A stretch of DNA of 64,000 nt from Bacillus aerolatus (lineage in GTDB: Bacteria > Bacillota > Bacilli > Bacillales > Domibacillaceae): the NCBI RefSeq assembly GCF_009183655.1, contig NZ_WEIO01000003.1, positions 310,001-374,000 of the forward strand. Reading direction: 5' to 3'. Made by a program: the position numbers and the translations under genes. Below the pieces are notes generated by a model, which was not told the origin of the DNA, made no database searches, and worked only from the letters and a program-made list of their open reading frames with translations. Shown in pieces: positions 53,591 through 64,000 of this stretch; position 1 is the first letter of the stretch; each line of letters starts with the position of its first letter.

Positions 53591-53956
53591 TTATTTATAG
53601 TCAGACCGATATGCTCTTCTGCTCAGCGCCTTTGCCCGTTTTAATACATGGATCAGGCTTTTTTTCACTTCATTGCCATCCATGTCAGCCGCGGGCTTCC
53701 GGGCGATAATAATGAAATCATATCCGGGCAGAATTTCTTCTTTTAGTTCCGTAAAGCTTTGTCTGATGCAGCGTTTGACCCGGTTACGTGTCACCGCATT
53801 CCCAATTTTTTTACTCACAGACAAACCAATTCGGAAAGGAACATTTAATTCATTTTTGTACATATAGACAACAAACTGACGATTGGCAAATGACTTCCCG
53901 CCTTTGAAAACGGATTGAAATTCACTGTCTTTTTTAATACGGAACGTTTTTTTCAT
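53591..53956 (-). CDS. rnpA: Ribonuclease P protein component
   Basis: A 121-residue basic protein of normal length. The RNR signature region is [16 protein letters not shown] (about 52-67), with [20 protein letters not shown] at the start and [16 protein letters not shown]. With the RNA subunit it matures tRNA 5' ends. AAAAGGTGATT precedes the ATG. It follows rpmH across a terminator-like hairpin. Confidence 0.96.
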   Translation of the reverse strand: MKKTFRIKKDSEFQSVFKGGKSFANRQFVVYMYKNELNVPFRIGLSVSKKIGNAVTRNRVKRCIRQSFTELKEEILPGYDFIIIARKPAADMDGNEVKKSLIHVLKRAKALSRRAYRSDYK

Positions 53957-53988
53957 CAGTCAATCACCTTTTCTACGTCATTTTTACT

Positions 53989-54019
53989 AAAAAAAAGACC
54001 ACTGAGATTTTTCAGTGGC
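53989..54019 (-). terminator. Terminator/attenuator between rpmH and rnpA
   Basis: GCCACTGA/TCAGTGGT stem followed by eight T on the minus strand, starting right after the rpmH stop and ending about 33 bases before the rnpA ATG. It can lower rnpA relative to rpmH expression. Confidence 0.8.
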
Positions 54020-54154
54020 TTATGCAGATAATACTTTTCTTCCTTTAGCACGACGGCGAGCAAGAATGCGACGACCGTTTTTAGAGCTCATACGGCTACG
54101 GAAACCATGAACCTTGCTTCTTTTACGCTTATTTGGTTGGTAAGTTCTTTTCAT
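54020..54154 (-). CDS. rpmH: 50S ribosomal protein L34
   Basis: A 44-residue, very basic protein ([20 protein letters not shown], then [20 protein letters not shown] and LSA). This is the full standard length. GGGAGGTG precedes the ATG. It is the first gene left of oriC, transcribed away from it. Confidence 0.97.
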   Translation of the reverse strand: MKRTYQPNKRKRSKVHGFRSRMSSKNGRRILARRRAKGRKVLSA

Positions 54155-54255
54155 TATAAAACACCTCCCTGAGGAATGGAAAATTTAACGTTAAAGACAG
54201 TCCTTTTGATTATAAAGACGAACCATCCTCCTGTCAACACCTTCTCTAGAAATAA

Positions 54256-54430
54256 CGAAAAGCGGAAGCGCCTGTTCTGCCTTAGACAAAAATGTTCTTC
54301 CCCCTGTCCAGCTGCAGGCGCCAGCGCGTACGCAGATTTCACCCTCTCTGTCGGAGTCTAAAAAGCGGAGCCGACTGCTCTGGAGCGACAAGCATATGAC
54401 CTAGAGCCCCAAGGAGGCGAAGCTGGACAA
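54256..54430. repeat. Intergenic hairpin repeat, copy 9 (two fused partial units)
   Basis: GAAAAGCGGAAGCGCCTG opens a first partial unit ending near CTGTCCAGCTGCAGGCGCC; a second runs from AAAGCGGAGCCGACTGC to GGAGGCGAAGCTGGACAA. It fills the left part of the rpmH-dnaA gap (54155-54937). Confidence 0.7.
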
Positions 54431-54541
54431 GAAAAGTGGAAGGTACTCATTCATAGAGCAGAGCAGATCCAATCCATTTATCCCCGACAGAGAAAGCAAA
54501 AAATTTTCTTTTCACGTTATACCCAGCTTTTTTTCAGCAGC

Positions 54542-54802
54542 TGTGGATAATTTTCGACAGCTATTTTTTTATTCACACTCCTTACTGACAACTTTTTCAC
54601 AAATGCGCAGCCTGTGGAAAAGTTATTTGCACAAGCTGCATGTACTGTGGATAAATTTTATATGTCATTGCAACAAAGCACTTTTTCTGCTATTATTATT
54701 TTGTTTTCACTCTGGATAAGTGGTTTCTGATTTATAATTATCCACAAACTGTGAACAACCTGTGGACAAGTTATTCAGCCTCTCTGCAAAACTTTGTCCA
54801 CA
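54542..54802. other. oriC, DnaA-box cluster upstream of dnaA
   Basis: Perfect boxes TGTGGATAA at 54542-54550 and 54646-54654 and TTATCCACA at 54738-54746. Near matches lie at 54613 (TGTGGAAAA), 54711 (TCTGGATAA), 54750 (TGTGAACAA), 54761 (TGTGGACAA) and 54794 (TTGTCCACA). This corresponds to incA/B-type clusters in the dnaA promoter region, the upstream half of a bipartite Bacillus oriC. Confidence 0.85.
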
Positions 54803-54900
54803 GGTTGTGAATCATGTCGAAAAACTACTTTTTTCTTATTTATATATTTAACCACAATCAAGTGAGTGCATAAATATAAAAATCAGATAAAAAACTGTTA

Positions 54901-54906
54901 TATAAT
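54901..54906 (+). promoter_or_regulatory. Possible -10 element of the dnaA promoter
   Basis: A perfect TATAAT lies 32 bases ahead of the dnaA ATG; no good -35 is seen 17 bases before it. DnaA boxes further upstream fit autoregulation. Confidence 0.4.
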
Positions 54907-54937
54907 AGCTGCAATTTGATTAAGAGGAGGGGGCCTT

Positions 54938-56281
54938 ATGGAAAATATCGAGGATCTTTGGAACAAAGTGCTGGAAAGCATAGAAAAAAAAATTAGCAAG
55001 CCAAGCTTTGATACGTGGCTAAAATCCACGAAAGCACATTCTCTACAAGGTGATTCCATTACTATTTCTGCTCCAAACGATTTCGCCAGAGACTGGCTCG
55101 AGGGACATTATTCTCAATTAATTTCCGGGGTACTCGGTGAAATTACTGGTGAACAGCTGGCCGTCAAATTTATCATTCCCGAAAGCCAGGCATCTGAGGA
55201 CTACGGGCTTACTATGCCAAAAAAACGGAAAAAGAAAGACGAGTCATATGAATTTCCGCAAAGCATGTTAAATCCTAAATACACTTTCGACACATTTGTC
55301 ATTGGCTCCGGCAACCGTTTTGCCCATGCGGCTTCGCTCGCTGTTGCAGAGGCACCGGCCAAAGCTTATAACCCGCTGTTTATTTATGGGGGAGTGGGAC
55401 TTGGTAAAACTCATTTAATGCACGCAATTGGCCACTATGTACTAGAACATAATCCAGATGCAAAAGTTGTTTATTTATCTTCTGAAAAATTTACAAACGA
55501 ATTCATCAATTCCATCAGGGATAACAAAGCAGTTGATTTTCGCAATCGGTATCGTAATGTAGACGTTCTTCTGATAGATGATATTCAATTTCTTGCCGGC
55601 AAAGAACAGACTCAAGAAGAGTTTTTCCATACGTTCAATACACTTCATGAAGAAAGTAAACAAATTATCATATCCAGCGATCGGCCTCCTAAAGAGATTC
55701 CAACACTTGAAGACAGACTGCGTTCCCGTTTTGAATGGGGTTTAATCACAGATATTACCCCTCCAGATCTGGAAACGCGGATTGCTATTTTACGCAAAAA
55801 AGCGAAAGCTGAAAATCTCGACATTCCAAATGAGGTCATGCTTTATATCGCTAACCAAATCGATACGAATATTCGCGAGCTTGAAGGAGCACTTATTCGT
55901 GTAGTTGCTTATTCTTCGTTAATTAATAAAGATATAAACGCAGACCTTGCAGCAGAAGCATTGAAAGATATTATTCCGAGTTCAAAACCGAAAGTCATCA
56001 CGATCCAGGCCATCCAAAAAGTTGTCGGTGAGCAATACAATATTAAACTTGATGATTTTAAAGCGAAAAAACGGACAAAGTCCATTGCGTTTCCTAGACA
56101 AATTGCCATGTATTTGTCACGCGAACTGACAGATTTTTCGCTGCCTAAAATTGGGGAGGAATTTGGCGGGCGGGATCATACAACCGTCATCCATGCTCAT
56201 GAAAAAATTTCAAAGCTGCTTGATACCGACAGCCAATTACAATATAAAGTGAAAGAAATTCAAAGTATTTTAAAATCTTAA
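54938..56281 (+). CDS. dnaA: Chromosomal replication initiator DnaA
   Basis: A 447-residue initiator. Domain I about 1-80 ([20 protein letters not shown]), short linker II, AAA+ domain III with [15 protein letters not shown] near residue 150 and [13 protein letters not shown], and domain IV with the DnaA signature [15 protein letters not shown]. It binds the boxes on both sides of its gene and opens DNA at the downstream cluster. GAGGAGGGGGCC precedes the ATG. Confidence 0.98.
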   Translation: MENIEDLWNKVLESIEKKISKPSFDTWLKSTKAHSLQGDSITISAPNDFARDWLEGHYSQLISGVLGEITGEQLAVKFIIPESQASEDYGLTMPKKRKKKDESYEFPQSMLNPKYTFDTFVIGSGNRFAHAASLAVAEAPAKAYNPLFIYGGVGLGKTHLMHAIGHYVLEHNPDAKVVYLSSEKFTNEFINSIRDNKAVDFRNRYRNVDVLLIDDIQFLAGKEQTQEEFFHTFNTLHEESKQIIISSDRPPKEIPTLEDRLRSRFEWGLITDITPPDLETRIAILRKKAKAENLDIPNEVMLYIANQIDTNIRELEGALIRVVAYSSLINKDINADLAAEALKDIIPSSKPKVITIQAIQKVVGEQYNIKLDDFKAKKRTKSIAFPRQIAMYLSRELTDFSLPKIGEEFGGRDHTTVIHAHEKISKLLDTDSQLQYKVKEIQSILKS

Positions 56282-56284
56282 TAG

Positions 56285-56425
56285 TGTGAATAACTTTCTG
56301 TAGTTTACAAACAGTCTGTCCACATGTGGATAGGCTGTCTTTACTTTCATTTTTTAGCTTATCCACATATTCACAAGCCCTACTACTATTACTATTACTT
56401 TTTTAATATAAAATTATTATTATAT
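56285..56425. other. oriC, unwinding region between dnaA and dnaN
   Basis: DnaA boxes at 56285-56293 (TGTGAATAA), 56317-56333 (opposed TGTCCACA and TGTGGATAG) and 56359-56367 (perfect TTATCCACA). Thirteen bases further on comes TACTACTATTACTATTAC (56381-56398), a DnaA-trio array, and then an AT-only stretch to about 56425. The order box, trio, AT-rich element is the basal unwinding system described for B. subtilis. Confidence 0.88.
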
Positions 56426-56470
56426 GCAGCAGCTGCAAATATCATGCTTAAATACCGAAAGGAGAAAAAA

Positions 56471-57607
56471 ATGAAGTTTTCAATTCAAAAAGATCGTTTT
56501 GCTCAAAGTGTACAAGATGTATTAAAAGCAATCAGTTCGAGAACAACGATACCCATTTTGACAGGGATTAAAATAGATGCCACAGAAGAAGGCATTAAGC
56601 TGACTGGCAGTGATTCAGATATTTCAATTGAGTCTTTTATTCCAAAAGAGGAAGAAGATCAAGTCATTGCTGATATTAAACAAGTTGGCTCTATCGTACT
56701 TAATGCACGTTTTTTCAATGAAATTGTGAAAAAGTTACCTTTAGAAAAAATTGAAATTGAAGTGATTACCTCTTTTCAAACAGTAATTAGGTCAGGCCAG
56801 GCGGAATTCAACTTAAACGGCCTCGATCCTGAGGAATATCCGCATTTACCGCAAATTGAAGAAGGTGAAGTGTTTAAACTGCCAACAGATCTGCTTAAAG
56901 CCATGGTCAGGCAGACAGTTTTCGCAGTGTCCACCTCAGAAACACGACCTATCTTGACAGGTGTCAACTGGAAAGTAGAAGATGGCGAATTAATTTGTAT
57001 TGCTACAGACAGCCACAGGCTTGCTTTGCGAAAAGCGGCAGTAGAAACGGATGCAAATGCTGAATATAACGTCGTAATACCAGGAAAAAGCTTAAATGAA
57101 TTAAGCAAAATTTTAGATGATACACAAGAACCGGTGGAAATTGTTATTACAGACAATCAAGTGCTTTTCCGGGCTAAGCATTTATTGTTTTACTCTCGGT
57201 TGCTTGAAGGGAATTATCCTGATACGAGCAGGTTAATTCCAGCTGACAGCAAAACAAAACTGGAATTAAACACGAAAGAATTTTTACAGGCAATCGACAG
57301 AGCTTCCTTACTTGCAAGAGAAGGACGCAACAACGTGGTGAAATTATCGATGATTGGCGAAGAGATGATTGAAGTCTCCTCTAACTCCCCGGAAATTGGG
57401 AAAGTGACTGAACAAGTGAAGAGCCAGTCCGTTGAAGGAGAGGAACTTAAAATCTCCTTTAGTGCCAAATATATGATGGATGCGTTGAAAGCACTTGAAG
57501 GGACAGAAATAAATATTCAATTTACTGGGGCGATGAGACCTTTTGTCATCCGTCCTCAGCATGACGATTCAACTTTGCAGCTGATTCTGCCAGTGAGAAC
57601 GTATTAA
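56471..57607 (+). CDS. dnaN: DNA polymerase III beta subunit (sliding clamp)
   Basis: A 378-residue clamp of normal length, MKFSIQKDRFAQSVQDVLKA at the start and the C-terminal PVRTY. It has three repeated clamp folds and dimerises into a ring that tethers the polymerase. ATG 56471 has AAAGGAG seven bases ahead; an open frame extends upstream through the oriC region but is not coding. It is followed by a terminator and a hairpin repeat. Confidence 0.98.
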   Translation: MKFSIQKDRFAQSVQDVLKAISSRTTIPILTGIKIDATEEGIKLTGSDSDISIESFIPKEEEDQVIADIKQVGSIVLNARFFNEIVKKLPLEKIEIEVITSFQTVIRSGQAEFNLNGLDPEEYPHLPQIEEGEVFKLPTDLLKAMVRQTVFAVSTSETRPILTGVNWKVEDGELICIATDSHRLALRKAAVETDANAEYNVVIPGKSLNELSKILDDTQEPVEIVITDNQVLFRAKHLLFYSRLLEGNYPDTSRLIPADSKTKLELNTKEFLQAIDRASLLAREGRNNVVKLSMIGEEMIEVSSNSPEIGKVTEQVKSQSVEGEELKISFSAKYMMDALKALEGTEINIQFTGAMRPFVIRPQHDDSTLQLILPVRTY

Positions 57608-57644
57608 CTCCTCTCAAAAAGGGAACAATGTGGGAAAAAAAGAA

Positions 57645-57683
57645 AGAAAAGGCTGTTTCCTGAAAAATGGGCAGCCTTCTTTC
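57645..57683 (+). terminator. Terminator of dnaN
   Basis: AAGGCTG/CAGCCTT stem followed by CTTTCGTTTG, 40 bases after the dnaN stop. Confidence 0.65.
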
Positions 57684-57689
57684 GTTTGC

Positions 57690-57809
57690 TTCTAGCTCCA
57701 GCGTCTAGCCCCTCGAGGTCAAATAACCTTTCCTCAATGAAGTCAAAAAGCGACTTCTTTGAGGAAAGAACATTTGCTTGTCGGGGCTGATCAAGGCGCT
57801 TGCGCTTTT
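57690..57809. repeat. Intergenic hairpin repeat, copy 10
   Basis: TCTAGCTCCAGCGTCTAG opens, GGCGCTTGCGCTTTTG closes; inner stem CTTTCCTCAATGAAGTC / GACTTCTTTGAGGAAAG. It lies between dnaN and yaaA. Confidence 0.75.
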
Positions 57810-57890
57810 GTTCTTCTTCTCCTTTGTGTTAAGGTAAAAAGTTTAGTAAAATAAAGTATTAGAGAATTCAATCGAAAGCAGTGAGAATAA

Positions 57891-58109
57891 ATGGACAAAA
57901 AAATAGCCATTGAAACGGAATATATCCCTTTAGGTCAATTTTTAAAGCTTGCTGAGGTGATTCAAACCGGCGGTATGGCCAAATGGTTTTTAAGCGAGCA
58001 TGAAGTGTATGTAAACGGAGTGCTTGACCAACGCAGAGGGAGGAAGCTTCGTGCAGGCGACCGGGTAGAAATTCCGGGTGCCGGCAGCTTTGAAATTGTG
58101 GATTCATAA
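57891..58109 (+). CDS. yaaA: S4-domain RNA-binding protein YaaA
   Basis: A 72-residue S4-like protein: [20 protein letters not shown] then [20 protein letters not shown] with [12 protein letters not shown]. Family found between dnaN and recF in Firmicutes; probably RNA-binding, linked to ribosome assembly. The ribosome binding site is weak (GTGAGAATAA). It is 20 bases from recF and likely co-transcribed with it. Confidence 0.93.
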   Translation: MDKKIAIETEYIPLGQFLKLAEVIQTGGMAKWFLSEHEVYVNGVLDQRRGRKLRAGDRVEIPGAGSFEIVDS

Positions 58110-58129
58110 AACAAAAGGGTGTTTTGCAC

Positions 58130-59248
58130 ATGCACATAACAGATCTGTCTTTAGAGAACTATAGAAATTATGTTTCTTTAGATATTGAATTTGAAAATAA
58201 AGTGAATGTTTTTCTTGGAGAAAATGCCCAGGGGAAAACAAATATAATTGAATCCATTTTCGTGCTGGCTATGGCAAAATCCCACCGGACCTCCAACGAT
58301 AAAGATTTAATTCGCTGGGAAGCGGAGTATGCTAAAATAAAGGGAAGGGTTCAAAAAGCTCGAAGTTCTATCCCGCTGGAATTAATCATTTCAAAAAAAG
58401 GAAAAAAGGCGAAATGCAATCATCTTGAGCAGCAGCGCTTGAGCCAGTATGTTGGAAATATGAACGTCGTAATGTTTGCACCGGAAGACCTTCATCTTGT
58501 TAAAGGAAATCCTCAAGTGAGAAGGCGCTTTATCGATATGGAAATCGGCCAGGTATCTCCTGTCTATCTTCACGATATTAGCCAGTACCATAAAGTGCTG
58601 CAGCAAAGAAATCATTACTTAAAGCAGCTTCAAATAAAAAAAACGAATGATTTTACGATGCTCGACGTTTTAACCGATCAGTTAATTCAACTAGCTGTAA
58701 AGATTGTCAGAAAAAGATTTGATTTTATCCACTTGCTGCAAGACTGGGCCCGAACTATTCATTCAGGGATCTCACGCGGGGGGGAAAACCTTGATATTTT
58801 ATACGAGCCGTCTGTAGATGTATCAGATGGGCACGATTCGTCAAAAATGGTTAACATATTTGAAGAAAAATATCATTCCCAGCGGAAAAAAGAAGTGGAG
58901 CGGGGAGTGACGATGAGCGGCCCGCACCGCGATGACCTCGTTTTCCAGGTAAACGATAAAAATGTGCAGACGTTTGGTTCTCAAGGCCAGCAGCGGACGA
59001 CGGCTTTATCCGTCAAATTAGCGGAAATTGAACTGATTCATTCTGAAATCAAGGAATACCCCATCCTTTTACTTGATGATGTGCTGTCAGAACTTGATGA
59101 TTACCGGCAATCACATTTATTAAATACGATCCAGGGGAAAGTACAAACATTCGTGACTACGACGAGTACGGAAGGGATTAACCACCAAACATTGCAGGAA
59201 GCCGCTACATTTGCAGTAAAAGAAGGAACAATCTCGCAAGTAAAGTGA
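58130..59248 (+). CDS. recF: DNA replication/repair protein RecF
   Basis: A 372-residue SMC-like ATPase. Walker [15 protein letters not shown] near residue 30-43, signature [12 protein letters not shown] near 284-295, and Walker [13 protein letters not shown] near 310-321. It helps load RecA at gaps. ATG 58130 is chosen because AAAAGGGTG lies nine bases ahead and the start fits B. subtilis RecF; a TTG at 58124 is in frame but too close. Confidence 0.96.
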   Translation: MHITDLSLENYRNYVSLDIEFENKVNVFLGENAQGKTNIIESIFVLAMAKSHRTSNDKDLIRWEAEYAKIKGRVQKARSSIPLELIISKKGKKAKCNHLEQQRLSQYVGNMNVVMFAPEDLHLVKGNPQVRRRFIDMEIGQVSPVYLHDISQYHKVLQQRNHYLKQLQIKKTNDFTMLDVLTDQLIQLAVKIVRKRFDFIHLLQDWARTIHSGISRGGENLDILYEPSVDVSDGHDSSKMVNIFEEKYHSQRKKEVERGVTMSGPHRDDLVFQVNDKNVQTFGSQGQQRTTALSVKLAEIELIHSEIKEYPILLLDDVLSELDDYRQSHLLNTIQGKVQTFVTTTSTEGINHQTLQEAATFAVKEGTISQVK

Positions 59249-59258
59249 GGGAGCATCC

Positions 59259-59510
59259 ATGTATGTTCAAATTAGTGAAACAGCTATTTTACGAACGAAT
59301 GAAATTATTGCTATTATCGACCAGAACAGCACGGATTTGTCCGAAAAGAATGCGGCGAACAAAGTTCATAAAGATTCTTTAGCTCTCCTAGCCAATGGCG
59401 GTTATAAATCGGTTGTCGTAACCGGAGATCACTTTTATCTTTCTCCTTTTTCATCTCATACATTAAAAAAACGAATATATGAAAATCACTTACAAAAGTC
59501 TGGCGGATAA
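59259..59510 (+). CDS. remB: Extracellular matrix regulator RemB (YaaB)
   Basis: An 83-residue DUF370/RemA-like protein (MYVQISETAILRTNEIIAII, NGGYKSVVVTGDHFYLSPFS). In B. subtilis it activates biofilm matrix genes alongside RemA. It lies ten bases after recF and 50 before gyrB, so it is part of the yaaA-recF-remB-gyrB unit. Confidence 0.92.
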   Translation: MYVQISETAILRTNEIIAIIDQNSTDLSEKNAANKVHKDSLALLANGGYKSVVVTGDHFYLSPFSSHTLKKRIYENHLQKSGG

Positions 59511-59554
59511 CAAATTTATGTTAAAAGCAGGCTTTCAAAAGAAAGGGCAGGTGA

Positions 59555-61492
<1,938 letters not shown>

Positions 61493-61533
61493 AAGGGGCA
61501 AATTAAGCCTGGAAAATAGACTGTCAGGAAAAG

Positions 61534-61571
61534 CAGGATAGATGTTAATCTATCCTGTATGTCTTTTTTTA
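61534..61571 (+). terminator. Terminator between gyrB and gyrA
   Basis: CAGGATAGA/TCTATCCTG stem followed by TATGTCTTTTTTTAT, within the 132-bp gap. It suggests gyrA has extra promoter input of its own. Confidence 0.75.
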
Positions 61572-61624
61572 TCCTAGTGCACTGAATATTTTTTAAAGCA
61601 GTTCGTTGAAGGAGGTCTTTAAAA

Positions 61625-64000
61625 ATGGCTGAAACGCCTCGATCCAAAGTAACGGAGATTAATATTAGCCAGGAGATGCGTTCATCTTTCTTAGATTATG
61701 CGATGAGTGTAATCGTATCCCGGGCTCTTCCGGATGTTAGAGATGGCTTAAAGCCAGTTCACCGCCGGATCTTATATGCAATGAACGATTTGGGTATGAC
61801 CGCTGATAAAGCGTACAAAAAATCTGCCCGGATTGTTGGTGAAGTGATCGGTAAGTACCATCCTCACGGTGATTCGGCTGTGTATGAAACGATGGTGCGG
61901 ATGGCGCAGGATTTTAACTACCGCTATATGCTTGTAGACGGCCACGGTAACTTTGGTTCCGTTGACGGAGATGCTGCCGCTGCGATGCGTTATACAGAAG
62001 CACGCATGTCCAAAATATCGATGGAATTAATACGCGATATTAACAAAGATACGATCGATTATAAAGACAACTATGATGGGTCAGAAAGAGAACCCGTTGT
62101 GCTGCCGGCTAGATTCCCTAACTTGCTCGTTAATGGGACATCAGGCATTGCGGTCGGCATGGCGACGAACATTCCTCCTCACCAGCTTGGAGAAGTGATC
62201 GATGGACTCATTGCTTTCAGTAAAAAAGAAGATATGACCATTCCGGAAATTATGGAGTACATACCGGGACCAGATTTCCCAACGGGCGGAATGATCATGG
62301 GAAGAAGCGGCATTCGCCGGGCGTATGAAACAGGGAAAGGCTCTTTAATCATTAGAGCTAAAGTAGACATTGAGCAGCGTGCTAATGGCAAAGAAACAAT
62401 TATCGTAAATGAGCTCCCTTATCAGGTTAATAAAGCGAGGCTAATAGAGAAAATTGCTGAGCTTGTGCGTGATAAAAGAATTGATGGCATTACTGATTTA
62501 AGAGATGAATCGGACCGGAACGGCATGAGAATTGTGATGGAAGTCCGCCGGGATGCCAATGCGAATGTCCTGTTAAATAATTTGTACAAACACACGGCTA
62601 TGCAAACGAGTTTTGGGATTAATTTGTTAGCACTCGTGGACGGGCAGCCGCGTGTATTAAATATACAAGAATGCCTCTATCACTATTTAGAGCACCAGCG
62701 GGTTATTATCCGCCGCCGCACTGAGTTCGAACTGAGAAAAGCAGAAGCGAGAGCGCATATTTTAGAAGGTTTAAGAATTGCTCTCGACCATATTGATGAA
62801 ATTATCAGCTTAATTCGTAGTTCTCAAACAACGGAAATTGCCAAACAAGGGTTGATGGAGCAATTTTCTTTATCCGAAAAGCAAGCGCAAGCTATTCTTG
62901 ATATGCGGCTCCAGCGTTTGACAGGTTTGGAAAGAGAAAAGATTGAAGAAGAGTATCAAAACTTGATTCAATTAATTGCTGAGTTAAAAGCTATTTTGGC
63001 CGATGATGAAAAAATTCTTGCGATTATTCGCGAAGAATTGCTGGAAATTAAAGAGAAATTTAATGATAAGCGTCGGACGGACATCATGGATGCCGGTATT
63101 GAAGGCATCATGGATGAAGATTTAATCCCGCGTGAACAAGTTGTTTTAACGCTCACGCATAACGGCTACGTGAAAAGGCTGCCTGCATCCACTTACCGCA
63201 GCCAAAAACGGGGAGGCCGCGGCATACAAGGCATGGGCACAAATGAAGACGACTTTGTCGAACACTTGATGACCACTTCCACACACGACACGATTCTCTT
63301 TTTCACGAACAAAGGAAAGGTTTACCGTTTGAAAGGGTACCAGATTCCTGAATTCAGCCGAACAGCAAAAGGTATACCGATCATTAACTTATTAGGTGTT
63401 GAAAAAGATGAATGGGTGAACACGATGATTCGTGTCGAGCAATTCACTGAAGATCACTACTTATTTTTTGCCACAAAGTCAGGTATCGTGAAGCGTACAC
63501 TGTTAACAGACTTTGCTAATATTCGAACAAATGGCTTAATAGCTCTTAATTTACGGGAAGATGACGAATTAATCTCTGTACGGCTGACAGACGGCAATAA
63601 GCATGTGGTAGTAGGTACACGCAAAGGAATGATGATTCGCTTTGAAGAGGAAAATGTCCGCCAAATGGGACGTGTGTCAACCGGAGTAAGAGGGATCAGA
63701 CTTGCCTCTGATGACGTTGTTGTGGGAATGGAGTTGCTTCATGAAGACGATTATGTACTTATCGTAACAGAGAACGGTTATGGAAAACGTACACCGGAAA
63801 AAGAATACCGCATCCAGACGAGAGGCGGAAAAGGGCTGAAAACGTGTAATATCACAAGCAAAAATGGCCCACTTGTTGCGATTAAAACAGTTAGCGGCGA
63901 AGAAGACTTAATGCTGATTACAGTCGGCGGCGTTCTCATTAGAATGGATATAGATGATATTTCCATCACCGGAAGAAACACTCAAGGAGTAAAACTCATC
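61625..64000 (+). CDS. gyrA: DNA gyrase subunit A (3'-truncated by window)
   Basis: 792 residues are visible, with no stop before the window end. The start [20 protein letters not shown] follows GAAGGAGG. The winged-helix core has [15 protein letters not shown] (residues 79-93), with Ser84 and Glu88 unchanged, so the usual quinolone-resistance positions are wild type. The catalytic Tyr123 is in AMRYTEARM. The GyrA box is [10 protein letters not shown], near residue 530, followed by the beta-propeller C-terminal domain, which wraps DNA for negative supercoiling. The window ends in that domain. Confidence 0.97.
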   Translation, partial: MAETPRSKVTEINISQEMRSSFLDYAMSVIVSRALPDVRDGLKPVHRRILYAMNDLGMTADKAYKKSARIVGEVIGKYHPHGDSAVYETMVRMAQDFNYRYMLVDGHGNFGSVDGDAAAAMRYTEARMSKISMELIRDINKDTIDYKDNYDGSEREPVVLPARFPNLLVNGTSGIAVGMATNIPPHQLGEVIDGLIAFSKKEDMTIPEIMEYIPGPDFPTGGMIMGRSGIRRAYETGKGSLIIRAKVDIEQRANGKETIIVNELPYQVNKARLIEKIAELVRDKRIDGITDLRDESDRNGMRIVMEVRRDANANVLLNNLYKHTAMQTSFGINLLALVDGQPRVLNIQECLYHYLEHQRVIIRRRTEFELRKAEARAHILEGLRIALDHIDEIISLIRSSQTTEIAKQGLMEQFSLSEKQAQAILDMRLQRLTGLEREKIEEEYQNLIQLIAELKAILADDEKILAIIREELLEIKEKFNDKRRTDIMDAGIEGIMDEDLIPREQVVLTLTHNGYVKRLPASTYRSQKRGGRGIQGMGTNEDDFVEHLMTTSTHDTILFFTNKGKVYRLKGYQIPEFSRTAKGIPIINLLGVEKDEWVNTMIRVEQFTEDHYLFFATKSGIVKRTLLTDFANIRTNGLIALNLREDDELISVRLTDGNKHVVVGTRKGMMIRFEEENVRQMGRVSTGVRGIRLASDDVVVGMELLHEDDYVLIVTENGYGKRTPEKEYRIQTRGGKGLKTCNITSKNGPLVAIKTVSGEEDLMLITVGGVLIRMDIDDISITGRNTQGVKLI

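Noticed and set aside
54154-54391. Short ORFs between rpmH and dnaA
   Set aside because: They overlap the intergenic hairpin repeat and have no recognisable start signals.
56324-56470. Extended N terminus for dnaN
   Set aside because: The upstream open frame runs through the oriC boxes and AT-rich DNA and encodes Tyr/Phe runs; the ATG at 56471 has a proper ribosome binding site and the conserved start.
61625-64000. Quinolone-resistance substitutions in gyrA
   Set aside because: Ser84 and Glu88 are the wild-type residues.

Overview
The window is chromosomal DNA of a spore-forming member of the Bacillaceae (order Bacillales), covering the replication origin. Evidence: the gene order rpmH-dnaA-dnaN-yaaA-recF-remB-gyrB-gyrA on one side of oriC, and rnpA-spoIIIJ-jag-mnmE-mnmG-rsmG-noc-soj-spo0J on the other; the walRKHIJ-htr cluster; Noc, YyaC and SpoIIIJ, which point to a Bacillus-like sporulator; AGGAGG-type ribosome binding sites; and frequent TTG/GTG starts. 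The species cannot be named from this alone.

Layout. From 1 to about 18.7 kb is an accessory region: the tail of an iron-siderophore FecCD permease pair, a zinc metallopeptidase, a YurR-like FAD oxidoreductase, two MFS transporters (one behind an excellent Fur box), a LysR regulator divergent from an orphan CofE-like (F420:glutamate ligase family) gene, the RNA helicase dbpA, selO, mqo, a DUF559-type nuclease-like gene and an orphan Rieske dioxygenase alpha/beta pair. It ends at the 3' end of rlmH, the gene that SCC cassettes use as attachment site in staphylococci. An exact 28-bp copy of that rlmH 3' end lies 4.2 kb away, and a 21/22 match 11.4 kb away. This is the most interesting signal in the window: it suggests SCC-like integration at rlmH, with no recombinase gene left in view.

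From rlmH (18.8 kb) to 54 kb the chromosome is core and almost wholly on the minus strand, co-directional with the leftward fork: rlmH, a secreted GDPD (opposite strand), a CxxH/CxxC protein, the HtrA protease, walJ-walI-walH-walK-walR, four tRNAs (Phe, Asp, Glu, Lys), purA behind a likely PurR operator, dnaC, rplI-gdpP-yybS, a chemoreceptor gene with a one-base frameshift, rpsR-ssb-rpsF, ychF, a DUF951 gene, an MscS channel, yyaC, a DUF554 gene, spo0J-soj, noc, rsmG, mnmG, mnmE, jag, spoIIIJ, rnpA, rpmH. From 54.9 kb the plus strand carries dnaA, dnaN, yaaA, recF, remB, gyrB and gyrA (cut by the window end).

oriC is bipartite: DnaA boxes lie upstream of dnaA, and a second cluster between dnaA and dnaN carries boxes, a TAC/TAT trinucleotide run (DnaA-trio) and an AT-rich stretch. 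Two perfect parS sites (in walK and in spo0J), one 14/16 parS-like site and a 13/14 Noc-box match fit the Soj/Spo0J/Noc system encoded here. A family of about 120-bp hairpin repeats, at least ten copies including four in tandem, occupies many intergenic gaps. Most of the window is ordinary core genome. No novel defence or mobile system with complete machinery is visible.
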